Below, one piece after another: positions 11,905 through 41,200 of a stretch of 64,000 bases of DNA (its first letter is position 1; the number at the start of each line of letters is the position of its first letter). Made by a program: the position numbers and the translations under genes. The stretch covers positions 21,567-85,566 of the forward strand of contig NW_004190426.2 in the NCBI RefSeq assembly GCF_000224145.3, written 5' to 3'. The DNA is from Ciona intestinalis (Eukaryota > Chordata > Ascidiacea > Phlebobranchia > Cionidae). The notes below the pieces were generated by a model. That model did no database searches. It was given only the letters and a program-made list of their open reading frames with translations, and had not been told where the DNA came from.

Positions 11905-12035
11905 TTACGTCACAATCGCGGTCTGTTACGTCACAATAGTGGTATATTACATAAGTTACCGGACGTTATAACCTTGTTTTTTCCCACTGTTTTAACGTAG
12001 AAATCAAATGTAACAAAACGCATTATATGACGTAA
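11905..12035. promoter_or_regulatory. CRE/ATF-like octamers upstream of LYSMD3
   Basis: TTACGTCA occurs at 11905-11912 and 11926-11933 and TGACGTAA at 12028-12035, in the region upstream of the LYSMD3 start (11618, minus strand). These match the bZIP (CREB/ATF-type) consensus. Function is inferred from position and clustering. Confidence 0.45.
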
Positions 12036-13126
12036 TAATCCAACCTTGGTTTAATCCATGACGACTGGTGTGGAAAATACGGTGACGCAGCTCGATTTCG
12101 CTCACTAAGGAACATTTTGAAACCAAAATTTCAGGTGGCCACCAGCTAAAGGATTACCCTCATATTGTTGGACGATTCTCGTTGCATCGTAACAGAATGC
12201 ACCAGGTGCAACTAAATATTCAACAAATGAAAACCAAATCCAACTAATGTTGTACCGAGATGCCAGTTACATCCCAACAGTACTAGTGCTACATCAGGCC
12301 ATGATGCATTGATACTAATAAGTAAGTTAAAAACAAACCTAATTTAAAAGCAGGTAGACTTTAATATTAATTCACAAAAGTTTCTAAAATTTAATATATA
12401 TAAGTTTAATATTTAAATCAAAGAATAAATTTAGTTTACAAGTTACACACATTCTGTCTCATTTCAAAACTTTCATTTGTAAAAAAACAATCATCGTGAC
12501 GTAAACGTGTAGACAAATATCTTTCTAGGCAAAATAAACAAAATCTGAGTCGAAATTTCATTAAAAACTCGCTAAAAATGGCTTTCTAACTGTTAATTAT
12601 TGGCCAATTGTTAAGTTCCGCGAAAAACAATCAACCGGACACAGCTGTGTGACATCACAATACCCAACAATGGGGAAGGCTACGTAACAATCGTACAGAC
12701 ACGAGTGGTTAGTTTCATAGAAACATTATTTGAATCAAAGAAATTTGAAATATTTGAGATTTAAATTCACTATCACAGTCCGTGGTAAGGATATTTACAC
12801 AAAATATTTCGATTAATAAATCTAACTGTTCCATCTTCGCGTGGCAAAGCAAGGGCAGTCGCTATTTTTTTTCATTATTTAAAAAAACAAGAGAGTTAAG
12901 CTCTAATGAAAGAGCACGTTTTATATTAAGGTGAATGATAAAGACGAAGGTACATTTTTAAGCATCTTTTGTAAACAATAGGCGTGGAATCAACGTGGTA
13001 TATTGATATGTGAATAGAGTGTCTGAATTTATGTTGGTGGCATCAGATAAAAGTAATCAAAACAGTCGCCAAAGTCAATGCTCTGAGCTGAATACTTTAT
13101 AAATACCATGTATGCATGTACACATA

Positions 13127-13313
13127 TGACGGGGTTGGGAAGAATAGGACACCTATTCACTCTATTTTCTGGTTCCATTACGTAGTAAACAAAGATCATT
13201 CAAAGAATTATACAACCGTATCCTCACGACTTTAATATACCGTTGTTAAATGTTTAAAACACGCTCAGGATATTTAGATATTCTGTGCTAAAGGTGTCCC
13301 ATCTTCTCCCGCC
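13127..13313 (+). mobile_element. Short TIR element (MITE-like)
   Basis: It runs from GACGGGGTTGGGAAGAATAGGACACC to AGGTGTCCCATCTTCTCCCG, with interior AGTAAACAAAGATCATTC, AACCGTATCCTCACGAC and TTGTTAAATGTTTAAAACACG. The length of about 185 bp and the interior are shared with the copies at 24786, 50209, 53921 and 59075. Confidence 0.8.
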
Positions 13314-15325
13314 ATGCTTCGGCTATACCCAGAGTCGTAGAAACACCGAGTAGTCCAACTGCCGCCACCTTTTTCCAAAATCGAGCAAAAGCTATGACTT
13401 TCGCAATGAATTTAAACAAACTTGTTAGGTTTTGTTTGCGATTTCCTTTTGTGAGAAAGCCCAAAATAGCTTATGTTTACCTTATCAAACATTTTTTGCG
13501 AAAAGTTTATTAAATTACCCATATTAAATGACTAAAATGTCACAAATTCACCGCTTCTAAATCTCGTTTTTGACTTTTTTCGATACAGAAAACAAATTAC
13601 GCATGTTTTTTGGACTTCCCAACCTTCAAATTTATTTTTAAGTTCAAGTTTTCCTTTAAATTACCGAAAAACATGCATTTCCAAGATCCACCGTGTGTTA
13701 TTTTGGAAACAAGACGGCGTTCAATTTGCATTTACGTAACAATGGGTTGGACTACTCGGTATTTCTATGGCTCCGGGTATCCCTACACACCCGGAGTATT
13801 TTGCCCAATTGCCTTGACGTTGACGTGACAATGAAACATACCACTAGTAGTCTTTGTATAAGATTTCTATGATTAAACGCCTACCAGAGTCTGGTCACGC
13901 ATGATTAACTAATTGAACTATCGCTAATTAAATGACATATCAAGTTTTTGACGTCACTCTTCCATGACGTATCAAGTTTGACGTCACTTATCCATGACGC
14001 ATCTAGTTTCAGACATCCTACCACCAAGCCATGAAACAGAAACTAAGTCATGTTAATATTTTATTTTCCAACAGTACAAAGTAAGAACACAAAAAAAATA
14101 TTTTAACGTGATAACTTTTGTTGAAGAAGCTTCTGAAAAATAGAAACAGGATTAAAATACCTTCATATTTTATGTGGCTGGCGTTGGTGGAAAGCCACTA
14201 CGGCACGACAAGCCCCCAGCCATTGGTAGTGGGTTTCTACTCTGGTGAGAAACCCTTTGCTGGATAGACCTTACCCAAGCAAGGTTAAACTAACCGTCAG
14301 ACAAAAATAGTAAGGAACACACCAAAAAAAAGACAAAAATAGTACAACGAGTGCAGCGACATACATGTGCCAAACATGCAACAAACACAACAGCTCAATC
14401 ATACAAAAAGGGGACGCGATGAAAAAGTAATTAACGCGGACATAATCATTGAAACATCTACAAATAAAATATGGTTCAAATCCTAAAGAATAATCATCTG
14501 CAGTGTACACCATATTGAATGTCCGACCACAAGGAGTCGAAGCCAACAACAGCTCCGCATGTCCCAATCAAAAGGTAAGTCGCCATGTTGGTACCGCGAT
14601 ACTCTCGTCGCATCTTCACACAATATAATAACGACCGGATGTTACGCACCGCATCGACCGTTACGAAACTGCACCAGGTTGTTACGAACCGCATTGACAG
14701 TGACCTAATATCGAGCGTAGCATCACTGCGCCGGTAGCATCACTGTACCGGTAATGACCTAAACACCTAGCGTAGCATCACTGGCGGCGACGTCTACGCA
14801 ACAACCTGACCGTGACTTAACTCAATCAAAACTGACGTAACCGCACCGAACGCAGGGTTATGACAATGCTCTGACCCACCTTATCGACGTCGTAGCGTAA
14901 TTGTGACGTGGCCATCGTCCCAATCACGCTACATGACGTTTTAATATAAAGTTAGTCACGTGGGGAAGTTTACGTTACATTATATTAAACGGATTAATAT
15001 CACATTTATGCGCATATACTTACTGCGTGTTAATATTACTCGAGTATTTGTGTACCAACATACCGTTCTCACCAAGCAATCAGGACAATACAGAATCGCT
15101 GAAGGGTTCGACCTTTGTAGACGAAGTACCCAATAGAGTGTACAACAACAAAATCTGATCCAGCAAGATGTTCGCCATAGTTTCATTGCATATATTTCAT
15201 AGACATGCAAAATGCACTATAGCAGTGACTGACTAAAAATAGCTGGCAACATTACGTCCAGCAGAATAAGAATACAGCAGCGCAGACAAGACACACATAC
15301 AACACACAACTCATACTTATAATAC

Positions 15326-16056
15326 TCAAACCTCAAACCGTGTTTTCTTTAATGGCGTCTTTGTCTGTAAAGATATAACAATTGTGTTAGTTGTACGTAA
15401 TAGTTACGTCACAGGCAGAAAATTCACCAATTTCTCAAGTTTATATTCGTTTATTCCACAATAAAATCTATTTTTAAAGTTGTAATTAATTACTAAATCA
15501 TAAAAAATGATAATATACAATACCTTGCGCTTTTCTTTGGCAGCTTTATCGCTGACTTTTCTGTAACAATAAGTTAAATATTAGTTTGTATAGTACCGTG
15601 GGGCAACATGGGACACGTTTAGTACAGAACATCCAAGTAGGTTAATCGTGTTTTAAACGGTCCATGTAAGTCTTAAGCATACGGTTTTATAATTCTTTGT
15701 GTTCCTGGTTTCCTACCAAATGGGATGAGAAAATAGAATACAAAGGTATTCCATTTTTTCGTACTATTCTATATACTATTACGTCATAATTACCTTCAAT
15801 CCATGTTCCCGCTATGGTCTGCTTTATCCACTGTGACGTCACATACCAGGTTCTGGAAATTCTAATGTTAAAATTCCATTTAAAGCAACACAGGTTAGCG
15901 ATGAACAATGAACTTACGAAGTGGGTTCTTCTGTTGCGTCATCACCACTTCGTGACGTCACATCTCCGAGGTTTCTAGAAAAGAGCTTATGTACGTAATA
16001 ATGCCAATTGCGATTTATACCTTACCGATTCTTTGATCTTCTTGCTTCGCGCTCAT
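15326..16056 (-). CDS. Candidate four-exon gene for a small basic peptide (about 50 aa)
   Basis: Candidate exons 16026-16056 (ATG), 15918-15963, 15524-15560 and 15326-15364 (TGA) join through GT-AG sites and stay in frame: start MSAKQEDQRI, middle RSGDDATEEPTS, then DKAAKEKRKTKTPLKKTRFEV before the stop. The last three exons keep consistent phases (2, 0, 0), which is unlikely by chance. The 5' side is less certain: the best-looking acceptor of exon 2 is at 15974 (TTTTCTAG), which reads in the same downstream frame only if exon 1 is read in another frame (YEREARRSKN), needing an upstream start I did not find. Four TGACGTAA octamers lie 125-250 bp upstream. No family recognised; the charged, Pro/Thr-containing C-terminus suggests a disordered peptide. 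It could also be the 3' end of a longer gene. Confidence 0.4.
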
Positions 16057-16092
16057 AGCGCAAATATAATTAGAATATACAAGTAAAGTGCC

Positions 16093-16126
16093 TTGCGTCG
16101 ACGCAAAACGCGCATGGGGCCCCATG
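16093..16126. other. Two perfect 14-bp palindromes
   Basis: TTGCGTCGACGCAA (16093-16106) and CATGGGGCCCCATG (16113-16126) are perfect palindromes 6 bp apart. They lie 37-70 bp upstream of the candidate start codon at 16056 on the minus strand, in a locally GC-rich patch. Dimeric transcription-factor sites near a transcription start are one explanation. Confidence 0.55.
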
Positions 16127-16180
16127 AAAAAACGACGCGCAACCTAAGCGAATATAGAACAGTCGCGTGTTGTTCAACTA

Positions 16181-16306
16181 TGACGTAACGAAACTAATGA
16201 CGTAACATTAACGCGAGCGGTAAACAGCGAAATTTAAACGATTGTGTCGGATTGTGACGTAACAGAATGCAGTGATATTGCGTGTGTGACGCCGCGAATG
16301 ACGTAA
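16181..16306. promoter_or_regulatory. Cluster of four TGACGTAA octamers
   Basis: Exact TGACGTAA occurs at 16181, 16198, 16255 and 16299, four identical 8-mers in 126 bp and all on the plus strand. It is the CREB/ATF-type bZIP motif. Related TGACGTCA sites lie at about 15834, 15952 and 16736. The position upstream of the candidate minus-strand gene suggests a promoter. Confidence 0.55.
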
Positions 16307-17103
16307 TAAAGAACCGCACGGATTCCCGAAACAGAATGTGATAAGGAATAATTTAAACATAATTTAATAAAGTAATAAACGCAAGGCACACAACTGGTAG
16401 CATTATATTATTGTATATAATGTAGTGTAATAATAATCACTATACATGGTAGATTAAAGCTATATAATATATAGTATAGTAAATGGTATCGTAATATAAA
16501 ATACTAATGTAATGAAACAATACTTAACTCAAGTCTTGCAAGAAAGCTTGTTAAAACCTTCTAACTTGACCTGGTGTGGAACCAACTTCATCTAAACTGA
16601 GAAGTGGTGTAAATGCCACGCGTTGTAAGCGAGCCAATCATCGAAAAGCGGGGACGAATAATCAGCTGGTGCGAGGCGTCAGTCACGTGAGCAATCTGAC
16701 CAATCAGCTTTAAGGTTTCGACACCCGGCAGATTGTGACGTCACAAAAACGATAGTAATGTTAATTCTGCCAAGGATTTTTACGCGGAACTTAATATCGC
16801 TTGTTCCTGAAGCAAATCAGACGCGATACGCACCGAAGAGGAATGCAAAATGGGACTTCCCCTTGCGTTGTTTAAACAAACAAATGACTGTAACCCAGAG
16901 GTTACAGGTTCGAGGCTCGGTGCTGCTACCATTGTTGACGTGTATATTTGTACTTATAGGCAAGACACTTGGCGTTCTTACCTTGATAAAGACGGGCTTA
17001 ATAGATTGTTGAACCGTCGACTCTTTAAGATCACACTTACACATTTGTCGAATTTTCCTTTTGAGACTTTTAATTTTATTTGCAATAATATGTGTAGTAT
17101 AAG

Positions 17104-17276
17104 GTTGGGGTAAGATGGGACATGTTTCCATTCTTTTTCAATTCAATTTGGTAGCAAACAAAGAATATATGCAGAATTATGTAACCGTATACTCACAACT
17201 TTAAAAGTGCCTTGTTAAAACATGATCATGAAACATAAGATTTATGTTATAACGGTATCCCATTTTACCCCACAGT
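17104..17276 (+). mobile_element. Short TIR element (MITE-like), variant
   Basis: The ends GGTTGGGGTAAGATGGGACATG and GGTATCCCATTTTACCCCAC form a terminal inverted repeat. The interior TTTGGTAGCAAACAAAGAATAT and AACCGTATACTCACAAC matches the family. This variant closely resembles the copy at 51509. Confidence 0.75.
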
Positions 17277-18682
17277 ATTATAGTTAACATTGCCTTTTCC
17301 ACAAAACTACCTGGTTTTAAAATCGTCCGAGTTCGCGAAAACGGTCCCCTTGACAGACTTGGTGAGCTCTAAGTTGTCACAACTGCGTTGAATTCAAGTT
17401 ATTCCACCTGTGTAGTAACGCCGGTTACTTCAGAACCACAATAACAAAACTGTAGAAGATCCTTTCCGACTTTTAATTTTATTTGCAATAATATATAATT
17501 ACCACAAATTTCTGACACTGCAAAACTAACTCGTTTGTCCAGTTTTTAAGCTTGTCCAGTTTCCCGAAAGTAATCTTCTTTGTTTGTATCTGTCACCACT
17601 GAGTTGGATTGAAGGACTCGAACAAATAACAAACTTACGAGTTTATTTCATACCTTGGTTAATAACTGCTATATTTGTTGTACATTCGACGCTAAGATTA
17701 ACAAAAAGTCATTCGAATGATTTAAAAACAAGAGAATATAAATTGCATGAATATAAAGTGCAAAGAGGGCAGCAAAGAGCACTAAATTTGGTCGAGTAAT
17801 TGATTTACTTCGGTTAAAAATTAAGGCGATGAAGTAAAAAATTAAATCACAACTAATTTAATAGTTTTGCCTATATGTAGGTTAGAGTAATAGGTCACGT
17901 CTCATGTGACATGAAGTGCCGCACGTTGGGCCTCACCCGTATCAAACAAACTTATATTCTTCAGGAAATAAAACACTAGGACCATCAAGAGTTTTTTAAA
18001 ATTAGCATAAAAACAACTGAAAAGTTGTGAAAAAAACAAAAAAACTTAATTATGGCCGGTGTGTATCATTGATATACAACATTATAAGCTGTTAATTCAT
18101 TCAAGAAAATATGTTTAAAATATGAAACAATTATATGTTGTGCTTGTACAAGATAGACCAAGTAAATTAAATGCTGTTACTTTGAATTTATAGAGCATGT
18201 TTATGTAAAAAAATTACGAAGCTTTTACGATTTTATGAATTTAGGGAGAACACACAATATTTACATTGACACCAATATTGTTATTCATAAAAAACAAACA
18301 AACAACTCATTCTATTTTGTGGGAATAATTTTAAAAATCTGATCCTAATATCCAGTCACACTTATAATATAATGAATGTACCACCGGATGAAACAGGGCA
18401 ATGATACAATTATAAGAACTCAACTTCAGCTTGGACCAGAAAACTGTTCTAGAAGCTCAAGAAAAGCTTATAAGAATTTTTAAAATAGAGGACATTTTTG
18501 TGAACCCATATTAAAACAAATTGAATTTCTTTGTTATCTGAATTAGCTTATAGTTGCGGAAACTCGATCTTACAAACAATTCAGCTAACTTTGCAAAATA
18601 TTTGTAATTTTGAAATATTTACAAAACTTTAAAAAAGTTTACACCATTTTGTTCCATCCACCATCGTGAACCAAATGTTGAT

Positions 18683-36267
<17,585 letters not shown>

Positions 36268-38258
36268 GATGGTATATATTTGTTCCTAGCTTTATTTATT
36301 CATAAAACTTATTATTTCTGATGATTGTTATTAACGCAGGTATAAGTTATGACATCACAATGTTCATTGTTACACAGGAAATGGTCACCTGTGACATCAC
36401 TAAGCTATTTCCTCAACACAAGTAATATTAAACTCAAACAAAATTTACTGATTATTTACTACATAATGTTAACTGTTCATGAATAATAAAACCGCAATGC
36501 CCTTTATTCAACTACGAGCAACTAACGTATCCATATACTTAGCTACTGTGTAGAAAAAGGTAAACAATGAGTCATTATGCTGTAACAATAGAACAGGAAG
36601 AGAGTCGCTTGCATCTATTGTTAAATCACAACTTCACTGCGCGTTGGAAATTATACAAGATAAAAATAATTAAGCTGGCTGTGGTTTATTGTTTAAAGTC
36701 ATAAATATAGGTGTATTATATTTATAAATTGTAAAGAAGTGATTTTGTAAGAAATGAATGCAGTGTTTTTAAAATAACTTGTGGCAGATATTTTGTGTCT
36801 GGAAATAGAATGTGTGTAAATTTTAAATATATAACTAATAACTATTTTTAAGTATTTTTAGTTTGAAATTTTTACACCATGTTTATATATAAGCATGTAT
36901 TTCAGGCCATGTTATGCTTCTGTTCAGGAAAATTGTATTGTTGTGGTTTCGGACGGTCTCTTCAAACGGAACAATAAAACAAAATTTAGCTTTTTGATGT
37001 TTTTACTTTGTGTGTTGCTTTTGTTTGTTTGAAAACAAAAATGTATCTTATATTTTAAAAAAAACCTGCCAATAAAATAATTTTAAAACTGTTGTATTTT
37101 TATTCAAAACTTTATCTCACGAAAGTATTATACAAAGTGAACAATACCTTAATAAATTCTTTTCTTTCTTTTTTTCTTTCAAATCAAAATCAACAAATAT
37201 TATTCCGTTAAAAGTCGTAGTAGTTTTCCCAACATTCGTTACCCTTGCGCACAAATCCCGTATTATACCTTTACTGAAACAAAACATACAAGTTAGTTCA
37301 CTCGCCTTTCTAATAATTTGAGAGTTTTTGCACAGCTTACATACGTCACAAACTCGTAGTTTACGATTCTACGGATCAACTTGTATTAACAAAGAAAAAC
37401 AAATATTTGAGCCCAACAAAACAACTATCGTAAATCCCATTTAACTCGTTTTGCGACATTGCTGATCATTAAAGTTAGTGCACATCATTTTTTAGTATAA
37501 TATTATTCGTAAAACTATAAAACGTTACCTTTGTTTTGACAAAAGCTCAATTTCAAGTTCTTTTCCGCCCTACACATTTAACTTTCTAATATATGCTATA
37601 TCTATGTAAAATATAAATTTGTGCACCACCTAGCGGAATTATATTAAATCTAGTCTGGCCACTTGGGGCAGTGGCGGTACTGTCGAGTTATAACATGGGT
37701 GTCTTATACACCAGACACACATGGTGTATTCATACACCTCATGCTAACTGTCAAGTTAGCGTATACACCAGACACACATAGTGTATTCATACACCTCATG
37801 CTCACTGTTAAGTTATAATCTGGGTGTCTTCTTATACACCAGACACACATAGTGTATTCATTATAGGGTTGTGAAGACCTGACACACATAGTGTATTCAT
37901 TATAGGGTTGTGTCTTCACAACCCTATAGTATTCATACACCTCATGCTCACTGTTAAGTTATAACATGGGTGTCTTCTTATACACCAGACAAACATGGTG
38001 TATTCATACACCTCATGCTCGCTGTCGAGTTATAACATGGGTGTCTTTTTATACACCAAACAATTTAATTTAATGTACAACACAAAAAATAATGAATAAC
38101 TTTAACACAATCGCAAGAATGAACAAAATTTTAATTCATAACAAAATAATAACTGCATGTGGCAACTTGCATAAGAGCGAAATAAATAAACAACAAATCT
38201 GCAGCATGAAACACAACTTTAACTATTTGACATTCAGTATAATGTGGGGAAATAAAAA
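36268..38258. other. Intergenic region between myosin 5' end and next gene 3' end
   Basis: It contains the myosin upstream region (AT-rich, no clear TATA box recognised) and a tandem repeat at 37690-38065. No open frame with splice support or recognisable similarity was seen. Confidence 0.55.
37690..38065 (-). repeat. Irregular tandem repeat
   Basis: TATACACCAGACACACATGG, TGTATTCATACACCTCATGC, GCTCACTGTTAAGTTATAAC and ACATGGGTGTCTT recur with variable deletions in about five units. ATTCATACACCTCATGC resembles the 98-bp SINE module, so the array may derive from it. Confidence 0.75.
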
Positions 38259-41200
38259 TCAAGGAATTAAAATCATTTTACTTGGAGGAAAATGAGAAAG
38301 AGTAAGAGGAGCAGGAGGAAAAAGAGAAGAGTGAGATTCAAGTTTCTTCACTTGAATCATCTCCATTGATTGCCACCCATGGTGAGGTACAACAATAAAC
38401 ATGGCAACAGGTGCAACAACTGTGGCCCATGATCTCCTGAAAGTATGTATAAAGTTATATACAAGTTGAGCTAATTTTAAAACATACTCTTTGTCAACAA
38501 AACTAGTTAGAAGCAAAAACAATTGTGGTTTAATTCATATTTATGATATTTAACTAATGCTCTTGAGCTTTTTCCATAAATTTCATACAAAACTTTTATA
38601 GGTCGTTTCCACACAAGACAGTTTAAACTTCTAATAACTGTAACTATCGCTTTGTTGTTAATTCCCATCTCTTCGCTCACCTGATTTGTATTTACCCTGT
38701 TTTATTTTTTTAATGAAATAACAAGTATTAAAATACTTACAGTTGCGAAACACTTGGGAATGAACCCTCTTCCTCCAATCTAGTGAGGTCAACACAGACA
38801 TCATATTTCCCACAATCCACCTCGTCATCGNNNNNNNNNNNNNNNNNNNNNNNNNNNNNNNNNNNNNNNNNNNNNNNNNNNNNNNNNNNNNNNNNNNNNN
38901 NNNNNNNNNNNNNNNNNNNNNNNNNNNNNNNNNNNNNNNNNNNNNNNNNNNNNNNGTTTAGGGGTTAGAGTATGCTCGGTCGGTGAGGGTGGGGTGGGTA
39001 CAGGAGCAGTGGGTGTATTTGCAGTTTGTGGGGTAAGAGATTGTACAGTTTGCATGAGTAAGGTAAGTGAAGGTGGGGTCTTTGGGGATGAGAGAGGAGT
39101 AAGCAGTGGTGGGGTTTTGGAGCCAACCCCTGGGGGTGAATAAGGTATGCTCTGGTTGGGGCGATTCTCACTTGGAGTTGGTTTGAAATTAAACCTTTCT
39201 TCGTAGGAGGTTGAGGCTTGGTGTAAGTTCCTTGGTGTGTTGGGGGTGATGGGGGATCCCTGTGTAGTGGTTGAGGGGTGGCATGGGTAGGGAAGGGTGG
39301 TTGGTATCGCTTGAGCAGCAGGCAAGGGTGAATGGGTTGGACTGCTTACAGGAGGTGTAATGTCTGCAGCAAACTTGTCAAATAAATTAATTCTTTCGGT
39401 TTTAAACATTGAAGTTGGAACAGGTTTGGAGTTTGTGGTGGGGTGAAAGATTTCCTTGGGTGACGTTCTTGTTGGCTGGTAGTCTGGAGTTACGCTTCTG
39501 CAAAAGTTAAATTTGTTTGGTTTAGTTCGCTCTTGGGATCTTTTTCTTGGGGTTATTGTTGGCAGTTCATCAATAAATGGAAGGTGGTGGAAGATTGAGA
39601 GGTTGGTTGAGTGGGGGAGAGAGATACTTTTGTGAAGGGTAGTAGGGGGGGTTGGGGGAGTATTGGATGCTGATAATGTTTGGGTTAATTTCATTGGTTT
39701 GGTGGTAGAGTGTGTTTGCTTGGGTTGGGGGTTTGGTGACTTGCTTGGTGTTTGTTTGGTTGTTGCTTCCGCTGCTTGTATTATTTGGTTACTTGAAGAT
39801 GAAACAATAGGTGTATGGGTCGGTAGGGGTGATTTTCCTTGAGTGGGTTTGTATGGTTCTGGTTTATTTGTGCAGCTCCTCTGGTTGCTTGAAGGTGCAT
39901 CCAAATATGAGGTTTGGACATCTAGTGTGTGGTTAGGGGGTGAGGGTGATCTTCCAAGAGAATGTGCAGCCTTGCTTGGCTTATATATTTGGCAGCTTTG
40001 ATTGGCTGAAGGCATGTTCAATGGTAAAGCACTGGATGTCTGGGTGAATGAGGTGGTAGAGGGTAGAGCAGCTTTGGTTAATGATTGGTTTGTTTGTGAT
40101 GCCTGTTTATAGAGTGTTTGGTGGCTTTGGTTAGCTTGAGGTGTGTTCGATGGTAAAGGAATCTGGGACAATGGTATGTAATGCATCCTTGGAGGTGGAG
40201 TAGCTTTCATGGATGGTGGGTTGGTTTGTAGTGATTTAGTAGGTTGGTTGTTGGTAGATACAGTCTGTAAACTTTGGTTGCTTGAAGGTGTATTTAAATA
40301 TAAAGTTGATGCATTAGGTGTAAGTGTTGCTAATGGAGGTGATCTTCTTAGTTTGGTGGGTGGTTGGTTTGTGTGCGGTGCCGTTTTACTGGTTGCATAG
40401 GTATAGTCTGCTGACGGTTTATGCAATGGTAATAGAGTCTGTGTGATAGGTTTAGAAGATTTTTTGGGAGGTTCAGTGGCCTTGGTTGATAGTGCAGAAG
40501 ATTGGTTGGAGTGTTGTGGCTTGCTGGTTTGTTCTGTTGCTAAACTTTGGTTTGTTGAATGTGGAGTATGAGGTTGATTGTCAGTTGTTGTTGAAACTCT
40601 TTTGAGCGGTTTGTGGGCTTGTGGAGGATCACTTTGTGCAGTGGATGGTATGGTTGAGGTTGCTGGTGGTAATACAGGTTGTTCGGACAATAATATATTG
40701 AGTACTTCTGCTGGTAGCATGATTGGTTGACAGGTTTCCATTGGTTTGGGATGATTTGATGATTGCATTGTTGGATTGGGTGGTGGAGGTGTAATGTTGG
40801 TTGGATCTGCGGGTGGATCATGCAGAGTTTGTGGTTCAACACACTTTTGATGTAAAGAGGAGGAAGGTTCTTGTTTTATAACTTTTTTTGTTGGTAGAGC
40901 ATGTGATACTGGTAACTGAGCAACTTCGAGTTGCTTTTCAACTAAGCTTTCATCTAGAACAATGTTTGGTGTATGTGGAAGATGTAGATCCAAGTTAAAT
41001 TGGTTTGTTTCAGTCACCCTTGTAACATGTTGAACATCATCCGTGTAAGTATATTTCCAACAAGGTATACCAACTCCAACCTCATTCTTATCCACATAAA
41101 ACTCAACTTTCAAATCTTTGTAACAAGATGTTGAGATCACATTTGGATCTACTGGCTTAAAACAAACCAAACACCTCTTCAAAAGATTGTCAGCATACAT

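Larger units (their letters stand above)
11641..15325. other. Intergenic region, no recognised gene
   Basis: It contains the LYSMD3 upstream region, a complete TIR element (13127-13313), several TGACGTCA/TGACGTAA sites (for example near 12500, 13950, 13979 and 14832), a small GC-rich hairpin near 13771-13796 (CTCCGGGT pairing with ACCCGGAG) and GCATCACTG-type short repeats near 14715-14790. The open frames seen are short and lack splice support or family resemblance. Confidence 0.55.
16057..18682. other. Intergenic region with promoter-like and repeat sequence
   Basis: 16.06-16.8 kb has the octamer cluster, the palindromes, a CACGTG E-box (near 16694) and CCAAT (near 16710). A SINE head/body relic (about 16873-16985, GGTTCGAGGCTCGG and GGCAAGACACTTGGCG) and a TIR element (17104-17276) follow. 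From about 17.3 to 18.68 kb the sequence is AT-rich and probably includes the myosin 3' UTR. No convincing gene. Confidence 0.55.
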
